NCBI GenBank assembly: GCA_002315715.1
Contig: DCHY01000008.1
Location: 224-8,230, forward strand
Reading direction: 5' to 3'
Length of the DNA stretch: 8,007 bases
DNA from: Clostridiales bacterium UBA1740
Lineage (GTDB): Bacteria; Bacillota; Clostridia; Oscillospirales; CAG-272
Shown: in pieces, positions 1-6,934 of the stretch
Layout of the letters: each line of letters opens with the position of its first letter
Position numbering within the stretch: the stretch's first letter is position 1
Notes under the pieces: generated by a model
Databases searched by the model: none
What the model was told of the DNA's origin: nothing
Seen by the model: the letters and a program-made list of their open reading frames with translations, nothing else
Made by a program: the position numbers and the translations under genes

Positions 1-470
1 CCTGCGTCTGCGGCGCTAAGGGTACCGAAACCTTTGAAAACGGCTCGCCACTTGCACATACGTATAACCAAGAGGTTGTCAGCGCCGATTACTTGAAATC
101 TGCCGCCACCTGCACCGCCAAGGCTGTCTATTACAAGTCTTGCGTTTGTGGCGACAAGGGCACCGACACCTTTGAAAACGGCGAAATTCTCACGCATACC
201 TACGATCAAGAAGTCGTCAGCACCGAGTATTTGAAATCTGCCGCCACCTGCACGGCTAAGGCTGTTTATTACAAGTCCTGCATCTGCGGCGCTAAGGGTA
301 CCGAAACCTTTGAAAACGGCTCGCCACTTGCGCATACGTATAACCAAGAGGTTGTCAGCACCGATTACTTGAAGTCCGCCGCTACCTGCACCGCAAAAGC
401 CGTTTATTACAAGTCCTGCGTCTGCGGCGCTATGGGTACCGATACGTTTGAAGTCGGTTCCGCCCTCGAT
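1..470 (+). repeat. 138-bp in-frame tandem repeats (46 residues per unit)
   Basis: Three full units occupy 57-194, 195-332 and 333-470, starting at the HTY/HTY/HTY motif, and a partial unit covers 1-56. The DYLKSAATC motif begins at TTG codons at 93, 231 and 369, exactly 138 bp apart. Each unit encodes H-T-Y-x-Q-E-V-V-S, then ATCTAKAVYYKSC-x-CG, then GT-x-TFE. The array enters from outside the window, so total copy number is unknown. Bases 1-97 match 277-373 with three mismatches by eye, much closer than they match the adjacent unit. This suggests a two-unit (276-bp) duplication step. A diverged relative of the unit follows at about 471-608. Confidence 0.93.
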
Positions 471-2525
471 CACCTCTTTACGAGCTACGTGGCGAACAAC
501 GACGCCACCTGTACGGAAAACGGCACCGAAACGGCGAACTGCGACCGCGACAACTGCGACGCCACCGACACCAAAACCGTCGCCGATTCCGCCCTCGGTC
601 ATTCTTATGAGAAACATAAAACTACCGACCTTTCGCAAATCTTCGCCTATCGCACGGCAACCGAGTGGCAAAATTGTGACGGCTTGACCCTGTCGAGTAC
701 CGTTACGGCTTGCAAGTGGTTGGCAAACGGCGGACAAGCCGGTGATATTACCAACGACGAGGCGGCTCTGCTGATCGCCGGTATCAAAACGAATGCGGTT
801 TCCAAAACTGCCGCCAAGCGTGGCGTGACCTTGACGAAGACTTCTGATTTTTACGTCCTGACGGCATCCTTCAAAGCCGTTTACAACGCCGGCAACTGTG
901 TGAACGGTGTCAAACTCAAAGTTACAAACGGTAAAGACCAATACTGTCTGCTCTTTGTTTCGCGTGACGGCGGAAACGTGAATTCTATCGAGAACACGTC
1001 CGGTGCAAGTACCGCGCTTGGAACGCTGCCCGCCGATGCTTGGCTGGACGTGGTAATCGTGATGGACGTCGTCAATCAAAAAGTCGTCTACTACCTCAAC
1101 GGCGTCAAAACGGCGGAAATCACAACTGCCGTTCCCGACGGCTTGGATGAAGTATCTCTCTACGTTGACAAAGCAGGGAAAGACGGAAAACTCTTCCTCG
1201 GCAATTTTGCTCTCTATCAGGGCGATGCCAACCATTTGTCCTTGGCATCCGTCTTGGCGGCGACCAACGCTTCCGCGTCGACTGTTCCCACGTTGACTTC
1301 CGACGATGAGTACACCGTGGACGAGCCTGCCACCTGTACGACGGCAGGTTCCAAGTCCATTCACTGCTGTCGTTGCACCGCGACGAAGGATTCTGCCGTG
1401 ATTCCCGCCTTCGGCCACACCGAACAGTGGAAAACCAACGCCGTCGCGACGATTTTCGCCGACGGTTCCCGCACCAAGACCTGCTTGACTTGTCAAACGA
1501 AACTAAGTGAAGAAACACTGCCGAAACTGTCGCCTTCCAACGTCTATTCTTCCATGAAATCCGACACGAAAGACCTCACGGTCTTTGATGAAAACACCGC
1601 GTCGTTTACCACTCTCGGCATTGAGGGCGGCGCCGCCGAATTCGGCGAAAAAGATTTCTTCTTCGAGTTTTCGTATCTCTATAACGATACCGCGGCGACA
1701 AACAAACTCGGCGAGCCGAATATGCAACTGTATCTGTACACGACAGAGACAACACTTCCCATCGCGAATTTGAATATCAAAACCGGCAATATCTACTTCA
1801 AAAACATTGAAGAGGAAGATCTCGAAGAAGGCATGTCCGCGCCGTCTGTCTATTTTGCCTACGGTTGGCACCGCTTCGGCATTCAGATTCGACAGGAGGC
1901 AACCATCGTCGCGGGCGCCGTCAAATACGCCACCAAGTACAGACTCTACGTTGACGGCGTTCTTGCCAATGCCCCCGGTACGTGGTCGTACGCAAAGGAA
2001 GACGTAAATACGAAGCTTCTGTTCTTTAAGGCAACCGTCAACGAAAACGATCCGACGGCGCTTGACTACGCCGCCCCGACGAACGCTTTGTCTATCAAAC
2101 TCACGCTTGCCAAATTTTATAGTTTAGACGCATCGAAAACGGTGATTATCCCGATGGACGCATACGAGTTGACGGCAAAGAAACTCGACCGCAGCGTCGA
2201 TACCTACGCCTACGCCGATCTCTTCTCGATGAACGTCGTTTGCCTGGATTCTACGGGGCAGAACGCCAACACACCGGTTTACGACCTCGGTGATGGCGGT
2301 ACTTTCCCGACACAAACGATTTTGGCAACTGCAAAAATTGGCGACGCAACGGTCAACGGTTACGAATATAATTTGCCCGACGTGACCTATTATCGGGTAG
2401 TCGGCGGCGCTTTGGCAAAAGCACCGATTCCCGTGCGCGAGGGCTACACCTTTGCAGGTTGGTCTGCCGGCAACGTAGCAAACAGCAAAATCACTTTCGA
2501 AGCACAATGGACCCCTAACGATTAA
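1..2525 (+). CDS. Large repeat-rich secreted/surface protein, C-terminal part (5' partial)
   Basis: The frame is open from base 3 to a TAA at 2523-2525 (840 residues), so the true start, and any signal peptide, lies upstream. The TTG at 93 is not a start, because it recurs inside each repeat as the Leu of the 'DYLKSAAT' motif. In order: 46-residue repeats carrying ATC and KSCxCG cysteine motifs (to base 470); a diverged cysteine unit (about 471-608); a jelly-roll/LamG-like module (about 630-1220) with the late-strand motif VVYYLNGV; two CxxC segments (about 1318-1530); a second jelly-roll module (about 1540-2130) with a YRLYVDGV strand; and a C-terminal partial InlB-type repeat (about 2425-2515, GYTFAGW...ITFEAQW). 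No LPXTG motif or C-terminal membrane anchor is present. Similar modules occur in big adhesin-like proteins of gut Clostridia. A role in binding glycans or host surfaces is inference, and no enzymatic motif is visible. A strong hairpin follows the stop. Confidence 0.85.
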   Translation, partial: CVCGAKGTETFENGSPLAHTYNQEVVSADYLKSAATCTAKAVYYKSCVCGDKGTDTFENGEILTHTYDQEVVSTEYLKSAATCTAKAVYYKSCICGAKGTETFENGSPLAHTYNQEVVSTDYLKSAATCTAKAVYYKSCVCGAMGTDTFEVGSALDHLFTSYVANNDATCTENGTETANCDRDNCDATDTKTVADSALGHSYEKHKTTDLSQIFAYRTATEWQNCDGLTLSSTVTACKWLANGGQAGDITNDEAALLIAGIKTNAVSKTAAKRGVTLTKTSDFYVLTASFKAVYNAGNCVNGVKLKVTNGKDQYCLLFVSRDGGNVNSIENTSGASTALGTLPADAWLDVVIVMDVVNQKVVYYLNGVKTAEITTAVPDGLDEVSLYVDKAGKDGKLFLGNFALYQGDANHLSLASVLAATNASASTVPTLTSDDEYTVDEPATCTTAGSKSIHCCRCTATKDSAVIPAFGHTEQWKTNAVATIFADGSRTKTCLTCQTKLSEETLPKLSPSNVYSSMKSDTKDLTVFDENTASFTTLGIEGGAAEFGEKDFFFEFSYLYNDTAATNKLGEPNMQLYLYTTETTLPIANLNIKTGNIYFKNIEEEDLEEGMSAPSVYFAYGWHRFGIQIRQEATIVAGAVKYATKYRLYVDGVLANAPGTWSYAKEDVNTKLLFFKATVNENDPTALDYAAPTNALSIKLTLAKFYSLDASKTVIIPMDAYELTAKKLDRSVDTYAYADLFSMNVVCLDSTGQNANTPVYDLGDGGTFPTQTILATAKIGDATVNGYEYNLPDVTYYRVVGGALAKAPIPVREGYTFAGWSAGNVANSKITFEAQWTPND

Positions 2526-2581
2526 AACGAAAAAGGCAACTTCTCATATGGCCGTTATGAAAAAGCCTATTGAGGACGCCG

Positions 2582-2621
2582 AAAAGCGCACAGAATTCAA
2601 AAATGAATTCTGTGCGCTTTT
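2582..2621. terminator. Bidirectional intrinsic terminator between convergent genes
   Basis: A perfect 18-bp inverted repeat pairs 2582-2599 with 2604-2621 around an AAAA loop. Each arm contains GCGCACAGAATTC or its complement. The plus-strand 3' arm ends in a run of five T (2618-2622), which suits termination of the surface-protein gene ending at 2525. The 5' arm starts with four A, giving a short U tail for transcripts coming leftward from the transporter gene ending at 2658. The remaining intergenic bases (2526-2581 and 2623-2657) hold only an imperfect hairpin (AGGC 2534-2537 with GCCT 2565-2568). Confidence 0.88.
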
Positions 2622-2657
2622 TACTGTTTTTCTTGAAACGAACTATGTATGCGTGCT

Positions 2658-3569
2658 TTATGATTTTGCATGGTTTCGTGCATCAACCGCCAAATTACGG
2701 CGACTTTGCTCACGCACCAACGTATCCGACACCACAAAAAACGTACCGATAATCATAATGATCAACGCAACGAAATAACTCACGGTAAATGTATTTTTTA
2801 ACAAGACGAATGACAAACCGGCACCGATAAAGGGGGCAACGGCATAGAAGGCGCTTGTTTTTGCCGCCCCTAAACATTTTTGCGCTCTGATATAGGCGAA
2901 AATACTAAGCCCGTATGCAACGAATCCGAGAAGCATTGCGAAACAAATATATTTGACCGACGGTACGGTTTCGTTCAAGAACAAGGCAACCATAAATGCC
3001 CCGGCGCCTGAGCAAAGTCCTTTTAAGGTGACAATTTCATAGGTGCTTTTATCCGATAGTTTTCGGGTGCAGTTGTTTTCAAGTCCCCAACAAAGAGTAG
3101 CTAAAACGACGAGCAACGAGCCGAAAGAAAAGGTAAAACCGTCCGAACCGTCAAATGTCAAAATCAAACTGGAAACCGTAATCAACGCAATCGCAATCCA
3201 AAGTTTCTTCGATACCTTTTCTTTGAAAACAAACAGAGCGATCAAAGTTGTTGCGACTATCTCAAAATTTCCGAGCAAGGACGCATTGGAAGCATTTCCG
3301 AGTTTGATTCCGAACATCAGAAAAATCGGTGCCGCAATATCCAGCGTAATCATTCCGAGCGTGTATGGCAGTTCCTTCTTTGTCAGTTTGTCCTCTTTCT
3401 TTTCGTTTTTCCAAGAAAAAGCATACATCACTCCAACGCCGATACCGGCTCCGAGATACAAAAAAGAAGCCAAAAACGTGGGAGAAACGTATGCAAGCAA
3501 CAGCTTGGATAACGGCGTGTTGACGGCATAAAATACCGCCGCCGCAAAAGCGTATATCACGGCAATCAT
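2658..3569 (-). CDS. DMT superfamily (EamA-type) membrane transporter
   Basis: A polytopic inner-membrane protein of 303 residues from the chosen start. It shows about ten hydrophobic segments arranged as two repeated halves of about five helices, as expected for EamA/DMT carriers. The first helix carries FYAVNTPLSK and the second AFLYLGAGIGVGV. A charged loop (KNEKKEDKLTKKE) separates the early helices. The second half begins near 'LVVLATLCWGLENN', a typical EamA start with W and N. The family moves small metabolites, often amino acids or other solutes; the substrate here cannot be read from sequence. Start choice: the ATG at 3569 has AAGGA (3577-3581) 7 bases upstream, overlapping the stop of the preceding GNAT gene. 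An ATG at 3584 (+5 residues) and a TTG at 3611 are possible but have poorer ribosome sites. The gene appears coupled to the GNAT gene and ends at the shared hairpin. Confidence 0.86.
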   Translation of the reverse strand: MIAVIYAFAAAVFYAVNTPLSKLLLAYVSPTFLASFLYLGAGIGVGVMYAFSWKNEKKEDKLTKKELPYTLGMITLDIAAPIFLMFGIKLGNASNASLLGNFEIVATTLIALFVFKEKVSKKLWIAIALITVSSLILTFDGSDGFTFSFGSLLVVLATLCWGLENNCTRKLSDKSTYEIVTLKGLCSGAGAFMVALFLNETVPSVKYICFAMLLGFVAYGLSIFAYIRAQKCLGAAKTSAFYAVAPFIGAGLSFVLLKNTFTVSYFVALIIMIIGTFFVVSDTLVREQSRRNLAVDARNHAKS

Positions 3570-3573
3570 TCTT

Positions 3574-4047
3574 TTATCCTTCATGACAAATACCGGATTT
3601 TCCGCAAACAAACAACGGCCCTTCTTCTCCTATTTTGCCTGTCGGTCTGAACCCTGCTTTTTCAAGAACTCTTTGGGAAGCAAGATTGGATTCTTCCGTT
3701 GCTGCCGTAATATAAATCACATTCGGTTGTCTAAATGCCCATTTTACAAGTGCCGATACGGCTTCGGTTGCGTATCCCTTTCCTTGATATTCGTCCGCAA
3801 TGCCGTAGCCGATTTCCGCCGAGCCGTCCGCAGGGAGTCCTTTGAAGCAAAGTTCACCGATACGAGTGCCGTCTTTCAGCTCCATCATCCAAACGGCATA
3901 CCACTCCCATTGCTCGGGATGCGTAAGGCAGCCATCAAGCATTTCGGCGTATGCCTCTTTCAGCATTTCAACGGTTTGCAATTCAATAAACGATTCCATT
4001 TGTTCTTTTGAAGCTGCATATATTTTCAAACGGTTTGTTTCTATCAT
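3574..4047 (-). CDS. GNAT family N-acetyltransferase (RimJ/RimL-like)
   Basis: A 157-residue cytoplasmic acyltransferase expected to move an acetyl group from acetyl-CoA to an amine; the acceptor is unknown. It opens with the ETNRLxIY strand seen in RimJ/L-like members. It contains EIGYGIADEYQGKGYATEAV (about residues 78-97), whose Q-G-K-G-Y-A (88-93) is the pyrophosphate-binding loop of acetyl-CoA. It then has the downstream ESNLASQRVLEKAGF helix-strand (119-133) typical of this branch. Start choice: the ATG at 4047 has AAGGA at 4055-4059, 7 bases away. A longer form from 4077 would add ten residues (MYYDAYKDNT) that run through this ribosome site and is unlikely. The stop TAA (3574-3576) sits 4 bases before the transporter start, indicating translational coupling. 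The 78-bp gap to the upstream aminopeptidase gene has no clear terminator. Confidence 0.87.
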   Translation of the reverse strand: MIETNRLKIYAASKEQMESFIELQTVEMLKEAYAEMLDGCLTHPEQWEWYAVWMMELKDGTRIGELCFKGLPADGSAEIGYGIADEYQGKGYATEAVSALVKWAFRQPNVIYITAATEESNLASQRVLEKAGFRPTGKIGEEGPLFVCGKSGICHEG

Positions 4048-4125
4048 GGTATTATCCTTATACGCATCGTAATACATACCGTAAACGATATATCCGTGTA
4101 TGATTCAGCGTAAATTGCCTCTTTA

Positions 4126-5358
4126 TTATATAGCCCAGTTGCCGTCCTTGAGAATTTCAACTTGTTTGCCGTCTTTCGTCGTGCCGACAATAGACAAATC
4201 GGCGGTGCCGATCATGAAATCCTCGTGGATGATGGAGTCGTTGATGCCCTTGGCAAACGCCTCTTTTTCGGTCATTTTTTCGTACCCTTTGAGAAGATTG
4301 GTAAACCCGATGCCGAGCGCCAAATGGCAGGCGGCGTTTTCGTCGAAAAGCGTGTTGTAGAAGAGAATACCGCTCTTGCGAATCGGCGATTCGTAGGGAA
4401 CGATGGCACATTCGCCGAGGTACGACGCCCCCTCGTCCATGGCAATCAACTCGCGAAGAAGGTCTTCGCCCTGTTCGGCGCCGACGTCCTCGACTTTTCC
4501 TTCGTGAAAACGGATCCAAAATTTGTCGATGAGCTGTCCGTTATACGACAACGGCAGGGAGGCGTAAACGATGCCTTCTGCCTTGCCGCGCAGAGGAGAT
4601 GTGAAGACTTCTTCCGTCGGCATATTCGGGTTGAAAAAGACCTCTTTCCCCTCTGTGACTTCGCCGCCGGCGGCAAAAACAACGTCGGGATTGAGTCCGA
4701 CACGGAAATCCGTGCCGGAGGATTTTGAACGGTAATAAAGTTCCGTCAAGCCGAGGGCGTTTAGTTTGTCGCATTTTTCTTTGAGCGAGCGGTTATGTTC
4801 GTCCCAAGCGGCGATGGGGTCGTCCCCCACTCTTGCCGCCGTGAGAATAGCGTCCCAAAGTTTGTTCATGGCGACCGTGACTTTGTCATTCGGAAAGACC
4901 TTCTTTGCCCAAGCACGGCCGGGAACGGCGACGATACACCATTGATGTTTGTTTTCCATCCGTTCGCGAATGGGTTTGATGACGGCTTTGCGCGCACGCT
5001 GTGAAGCTTGAAATTTGGACAGATTGATGCCCGACAGCCCGTCGGGATCTTCCGACAAAATAAACAAACGGCAGGATAATTCATCCGCCATATGCTCCCA
5101 TTTGGCAATCTCCCACCCCAAAACCTCCGAGAGGTCTTTTTGCTTTTGATATTTGACGTGGGATTTGGTGAGCGGTTGATACGACCAGTTGACGTGGACG
5201 CGCTTGGCACCTAAAAGATAGCATTCGTCCACCGCCATCTTGACGAATTCGGGTTGGTCAAGGTCGGCAAAAATTTCGACTTCCTGTCCTTTTTGAACGT
5301 TCAAGCCTTTTTTGGCAATCAGTTTCGCGTATTGTTTGAGTTTGGATTTCGTAACCAT
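4126..5358 (-). CDS. M29 family metallo-aminopeptidase (AmpS/PepS/AmpT type)
   Basis: A 410-residue cytoplasmic aminopeptidase that releases N-terminal residues from peptides using a two-metal centre. Length and residue spacing match the M29 family closely. Candidate metal ligands are E250 in PTEEVFT, E316 in SYLGE, E340 in FDENAACH, H345 in ACHLALG, and H378 and D380 in IIHEDFMIGTADL. The sequence is co-linear with the family's usual numbering. One oddity is F352 (HLALGIGF), where many members have Tyr (as in HxALGxxY). The N-terminal half (about 1-200) carries the AKLIAKKGLNVQKGQEVEI strand common to the family. The ATG at 5358 follows AAGAGG (5364-5369) with 5-base spacing. That ribosome site overlaps the pepD stop codon, so the two peptidases are surely co-transcribed and probably coupled. 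The protein contains the usual closing segment and ends GNWAI. Confidence 0.94.
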   Translation of the reverse strand: MVTKSKLKQYAKLIAKKGLNVQKGQEVEIFADLDQPEFVKMAVDECYLLGAKRVHVNWSYQPLTKSHVKYQKQKDLSEVLGWEIAKWEHMADELSCRLFILSEDPDGLSGINLSKFQASQRARKAVIKPIRERMENKHQWCIVAVPGRAWAKKVFPNDKVTVAMNKLWDAILTAARVGDDPIAAWDEHNRSLKEKCDKLNALGLTELYYRSKSSGTDFRVGLNPDVVFAAGGEVTEGKEVFFNPNMPTEEVFTSPLRGKAEGIVYASLPLSYNGQLIDKFWIRFHEGKVEDVGAEQGEDLLRELIAMDEGASYLGECAIVPYESPIRKSGILFYNTLFDENAACHLALGIGFTNLLKGYEKMTEKEAFAKGINDSIIHEDFMIGTADLSIVGTTKDGKQVEILKDGNWAI

Positions 5359-5367
5359 AACAACCTC

Positions 5368-6795
5368 TTACAAAGACTTTAATAGAGCAAGCAAAAATTC
5401 GTAGACCCTCGCCGAAGAAGAGAGGGAAAGACGCTCCCTCGGAGAATGGATATCTTTCATATCGGGACCGAAGGAGATGGCGTCAAGCCCCGGTATTTTG
5501 TCGGCAAAAATACCGCACTCAAGCCCCGCGTGGATGACGTTGCAAATCGGTTTTTTGCCGTAAAGTTTATCAAAAACGGCACAGGCGACGTCTCGGATTT
5601 CGGAGTCTTTTTTGAATTCCCAGGCGGGATAGTCGCCGCGGGTTTCAAACCGACCGCCGACGGCTTTCGTTCTTTCTTCCAAGATGTTTTGCAGTTTTCG
5701 CTTTTGCGATGTGAGAGAAGAACGCACCGAAACCGTCAGGGAAAGCGCCCCGTCGGCAGAAGAAATGACGCCGGGATTTTGGGAGGTTTCGACAAGCCCC
5801 TCAATGTCACGGGACATGGCATAGGGACCAAACGGCGTTTCGGCAACGAAATTCATCATGCGTTTGGAGGTTTCTAAATCCCAAGCGTCAAGCACCGCGT
5901 CGGCGGCAGATACCGAAATTTGCATATTTTTTTCGGCGGCAGCATACGCCGCTTTCAGCGTTTTGAATTCTTTCTTTAACAGCGCCTCGGGATTTTCATC
6001 CGCAAAGAAAGTCAATTCCGCATAGGAGGGAATGACGTTGTCGGCGCTTCCGCCGTGAAAATCGGACAGACGAAAGGCGGGCAGTTTGTCTGCCATCTTT
6101 GCCAAAGCCGCGATGGCGTTGGCACGTCCCTTGTCGATTTCGACACCGCTGTGACCGCCGACAAGACCCGAGAGGGTGACGGTGTACGCCGTGCCTTGGC
6201 ATGGGCTTTTTTCTCCGAGAAGCGTGCAGTCACAGCGAATGCCGCCGGCACAGCCGAAGGTGAAAATGCCCTCGTCCTCGGAATCCATATTCAAAAGAAT
6301 GCGGCCTTTCAGCCATTCGGGATTCAACGCGGAAGCACCGAGAAGACCGACTTCTTCGTCGGAGGTGAAAAGGGCTTCTATCGGCGGATGAGAAAGGCTG
6401 TCGTCGTCCAAAACCGCCAAAGCGTACGCGACGAACGCGCCGTCGTCTCCGCCGAGCGACGTCCCCGCCGCAAAGAGGTCGTCTCCGTCGATTTGAAGAT
6501 TAAGACCTTCCTTTTTCATATCCTTTGGACAGTCGGCATCCTTTACGGCAACCATGTCGGTGTGTCCCTGCAAAATGACGGTCGGATGATTTTCGTATCC
6601 CGGGGAGGCCGCCTTGCGAATCAAGACGTTATGATGCGCGTCTCTTTCATACGAAAGCCCGCGCGCCTTGGCAAAATCAACCAAATAGTCGGCTATTTTG
6701 TCGCAGTGAAACGAGCCGTGCGGAATGGATGCAATATCCCGGAAAAACGAAAACGGCAACGAAAACGAAGATAAATTCTTCGGTAATGTGAGCAT
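5368..6795 (-). CDS. pepD: Aminoacyl-histidine dipeptidase (PepD/M20C family)
   Basis: A 475-residue di-zinc dipeptidase that hydrolyses Xaa-His and other dipeptides in the cytoplasm. Motifs lie in family order: QGHTDMV (H78, D80), SLGGDDGA (D117 bridging metal), TSDEEVG (E147 catalytic base, E148 ligand), NMDSED (D171), GLVGGHSGVEI in the lid domain, HAGLECG (H422), and DIHSPRE (H450, last ligand). The first six sit two residues before the E. coli PepD positions, and the total is close to its 485 residues. Start choice: the ATG at 6795 follows AGAGG (6803-6807) with 7-base spacing and lies about 37 bp downstream of a strong promoter. An in-frame extension to 6975 would begin upstream of that promoter, inside the antisense of the T-box leader, and is rejected. 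First gene of a two-peptidase operon; the next gene starts 9 bp after its stop. Confidence 0.95.
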   Translation of the reverse strand: MLTLPKNLSSFSLPFSFFRDIASIPHGSFHCDKIADYLVDFAKARGLSYERDAHHNVLIRKAASPGYENHPTVILQGHTDMVAVKDADCPKDMKKEGLNLQIDGDDLFAAGTSLGGDDGAFVAYALAVLDDDSLSHPPIEALFTSDEEVGLLGASALNPEWLKGRILLNMDSEDEGIFTFGCAGGIRCDCTLLGEKSPCQGTAYTVTLSGLVGGHSGVEIDKGRANAIAALAKMADKLPAFRLSDFHGGSADNVIPSYAELTFFADENPEALLKKEFKTLKAAYAAAEKNMQISVSAADAVLDAWDLETSKRMMNFVAETPFGPYAMSRDIEGLVETSQNPGVISSADGALSLTVSVRSSLTSQKRKLQNILEERTKAVGGRFETRGDYPAWEFKKDSEIRDVACAVFDKLYGKKPICNVIHAGLECGIFADKIPGLDAISFGPDMKDIHSPRERLSLSSSARVYEFLLALLKSL

Positions 6796-6832
6796 GGGAA
6801 AACCTCTTTTCTTCGGGTGGTGATATGAAAAT

Positions 6833-6861
6833 ATGATACCACCTCGGGGTGACGTTGTCAA
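6833..6861 (-). promoter_or_regulatory. Sigma-A promoter of the pepD operon
   Basis: Reading the minus strand, TTGACA (6861-6856) is followed after exactly 17 bases by TATCAT (6838-6833). The -35 box is a perfect consensus. The predicted start of transcription is near 6826, giving a leader of about 30 bases before the pepD ATG at 6795. Small inverted repeats lie in and around it: CACC/GGTG in the spacer, and GTGGT (6817-6821) with ACCAC (6838-6842) flanking the -10 box. These could be an operator, but this is not shown. Confidence 0.85.
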
Positions 6862-6898
6862 GATAAGCATAGAGGTAAGACAAATATTGTGAAAATAC

Positions 6899-6927
6899 TT
6901 GACTTTGAGAAAAGCAAGTGCTATACT
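6899..6927 (+). promoter_or_regulatory. Sigma-A promoter of thrS
   Basis: TTGACT (6899-6904) and TATACT (6922-6927) are separated by 17 bases. Transcription would begin around 6934, just before the first paired bases of the T-box leader (GGC at 6940). It faces away from the pepD promoter, with 37 bp between the two -35 boxes. Confidence 0.88.
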
Positions 6928-6934
6928 GTGAAAA

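Noticed and set aside
1..470. CRISPR array as an explanation for the repeats
   Set aside because: Units are contiguous 138-bp coding repeats in one frame with no variable spacers.
2548..2778. Small plus-strand frame of 76 codons after the surface-protein gene
   Set aside because: It runs through the perfect terminator hairpin and then antisense to the transporter gene, with no ribosome site or family resemblance.
4048..4125. Possible promoter in the 78-bp gap before the GNAT gene (minus strand TTTACG boxes with TATATC or TATAAG)
   Set aside because: Both candidate pairs are poor matches and one -10 overlaps the ribosome site, so no promoter is called; read-through from the peptidase operon is equally possible.
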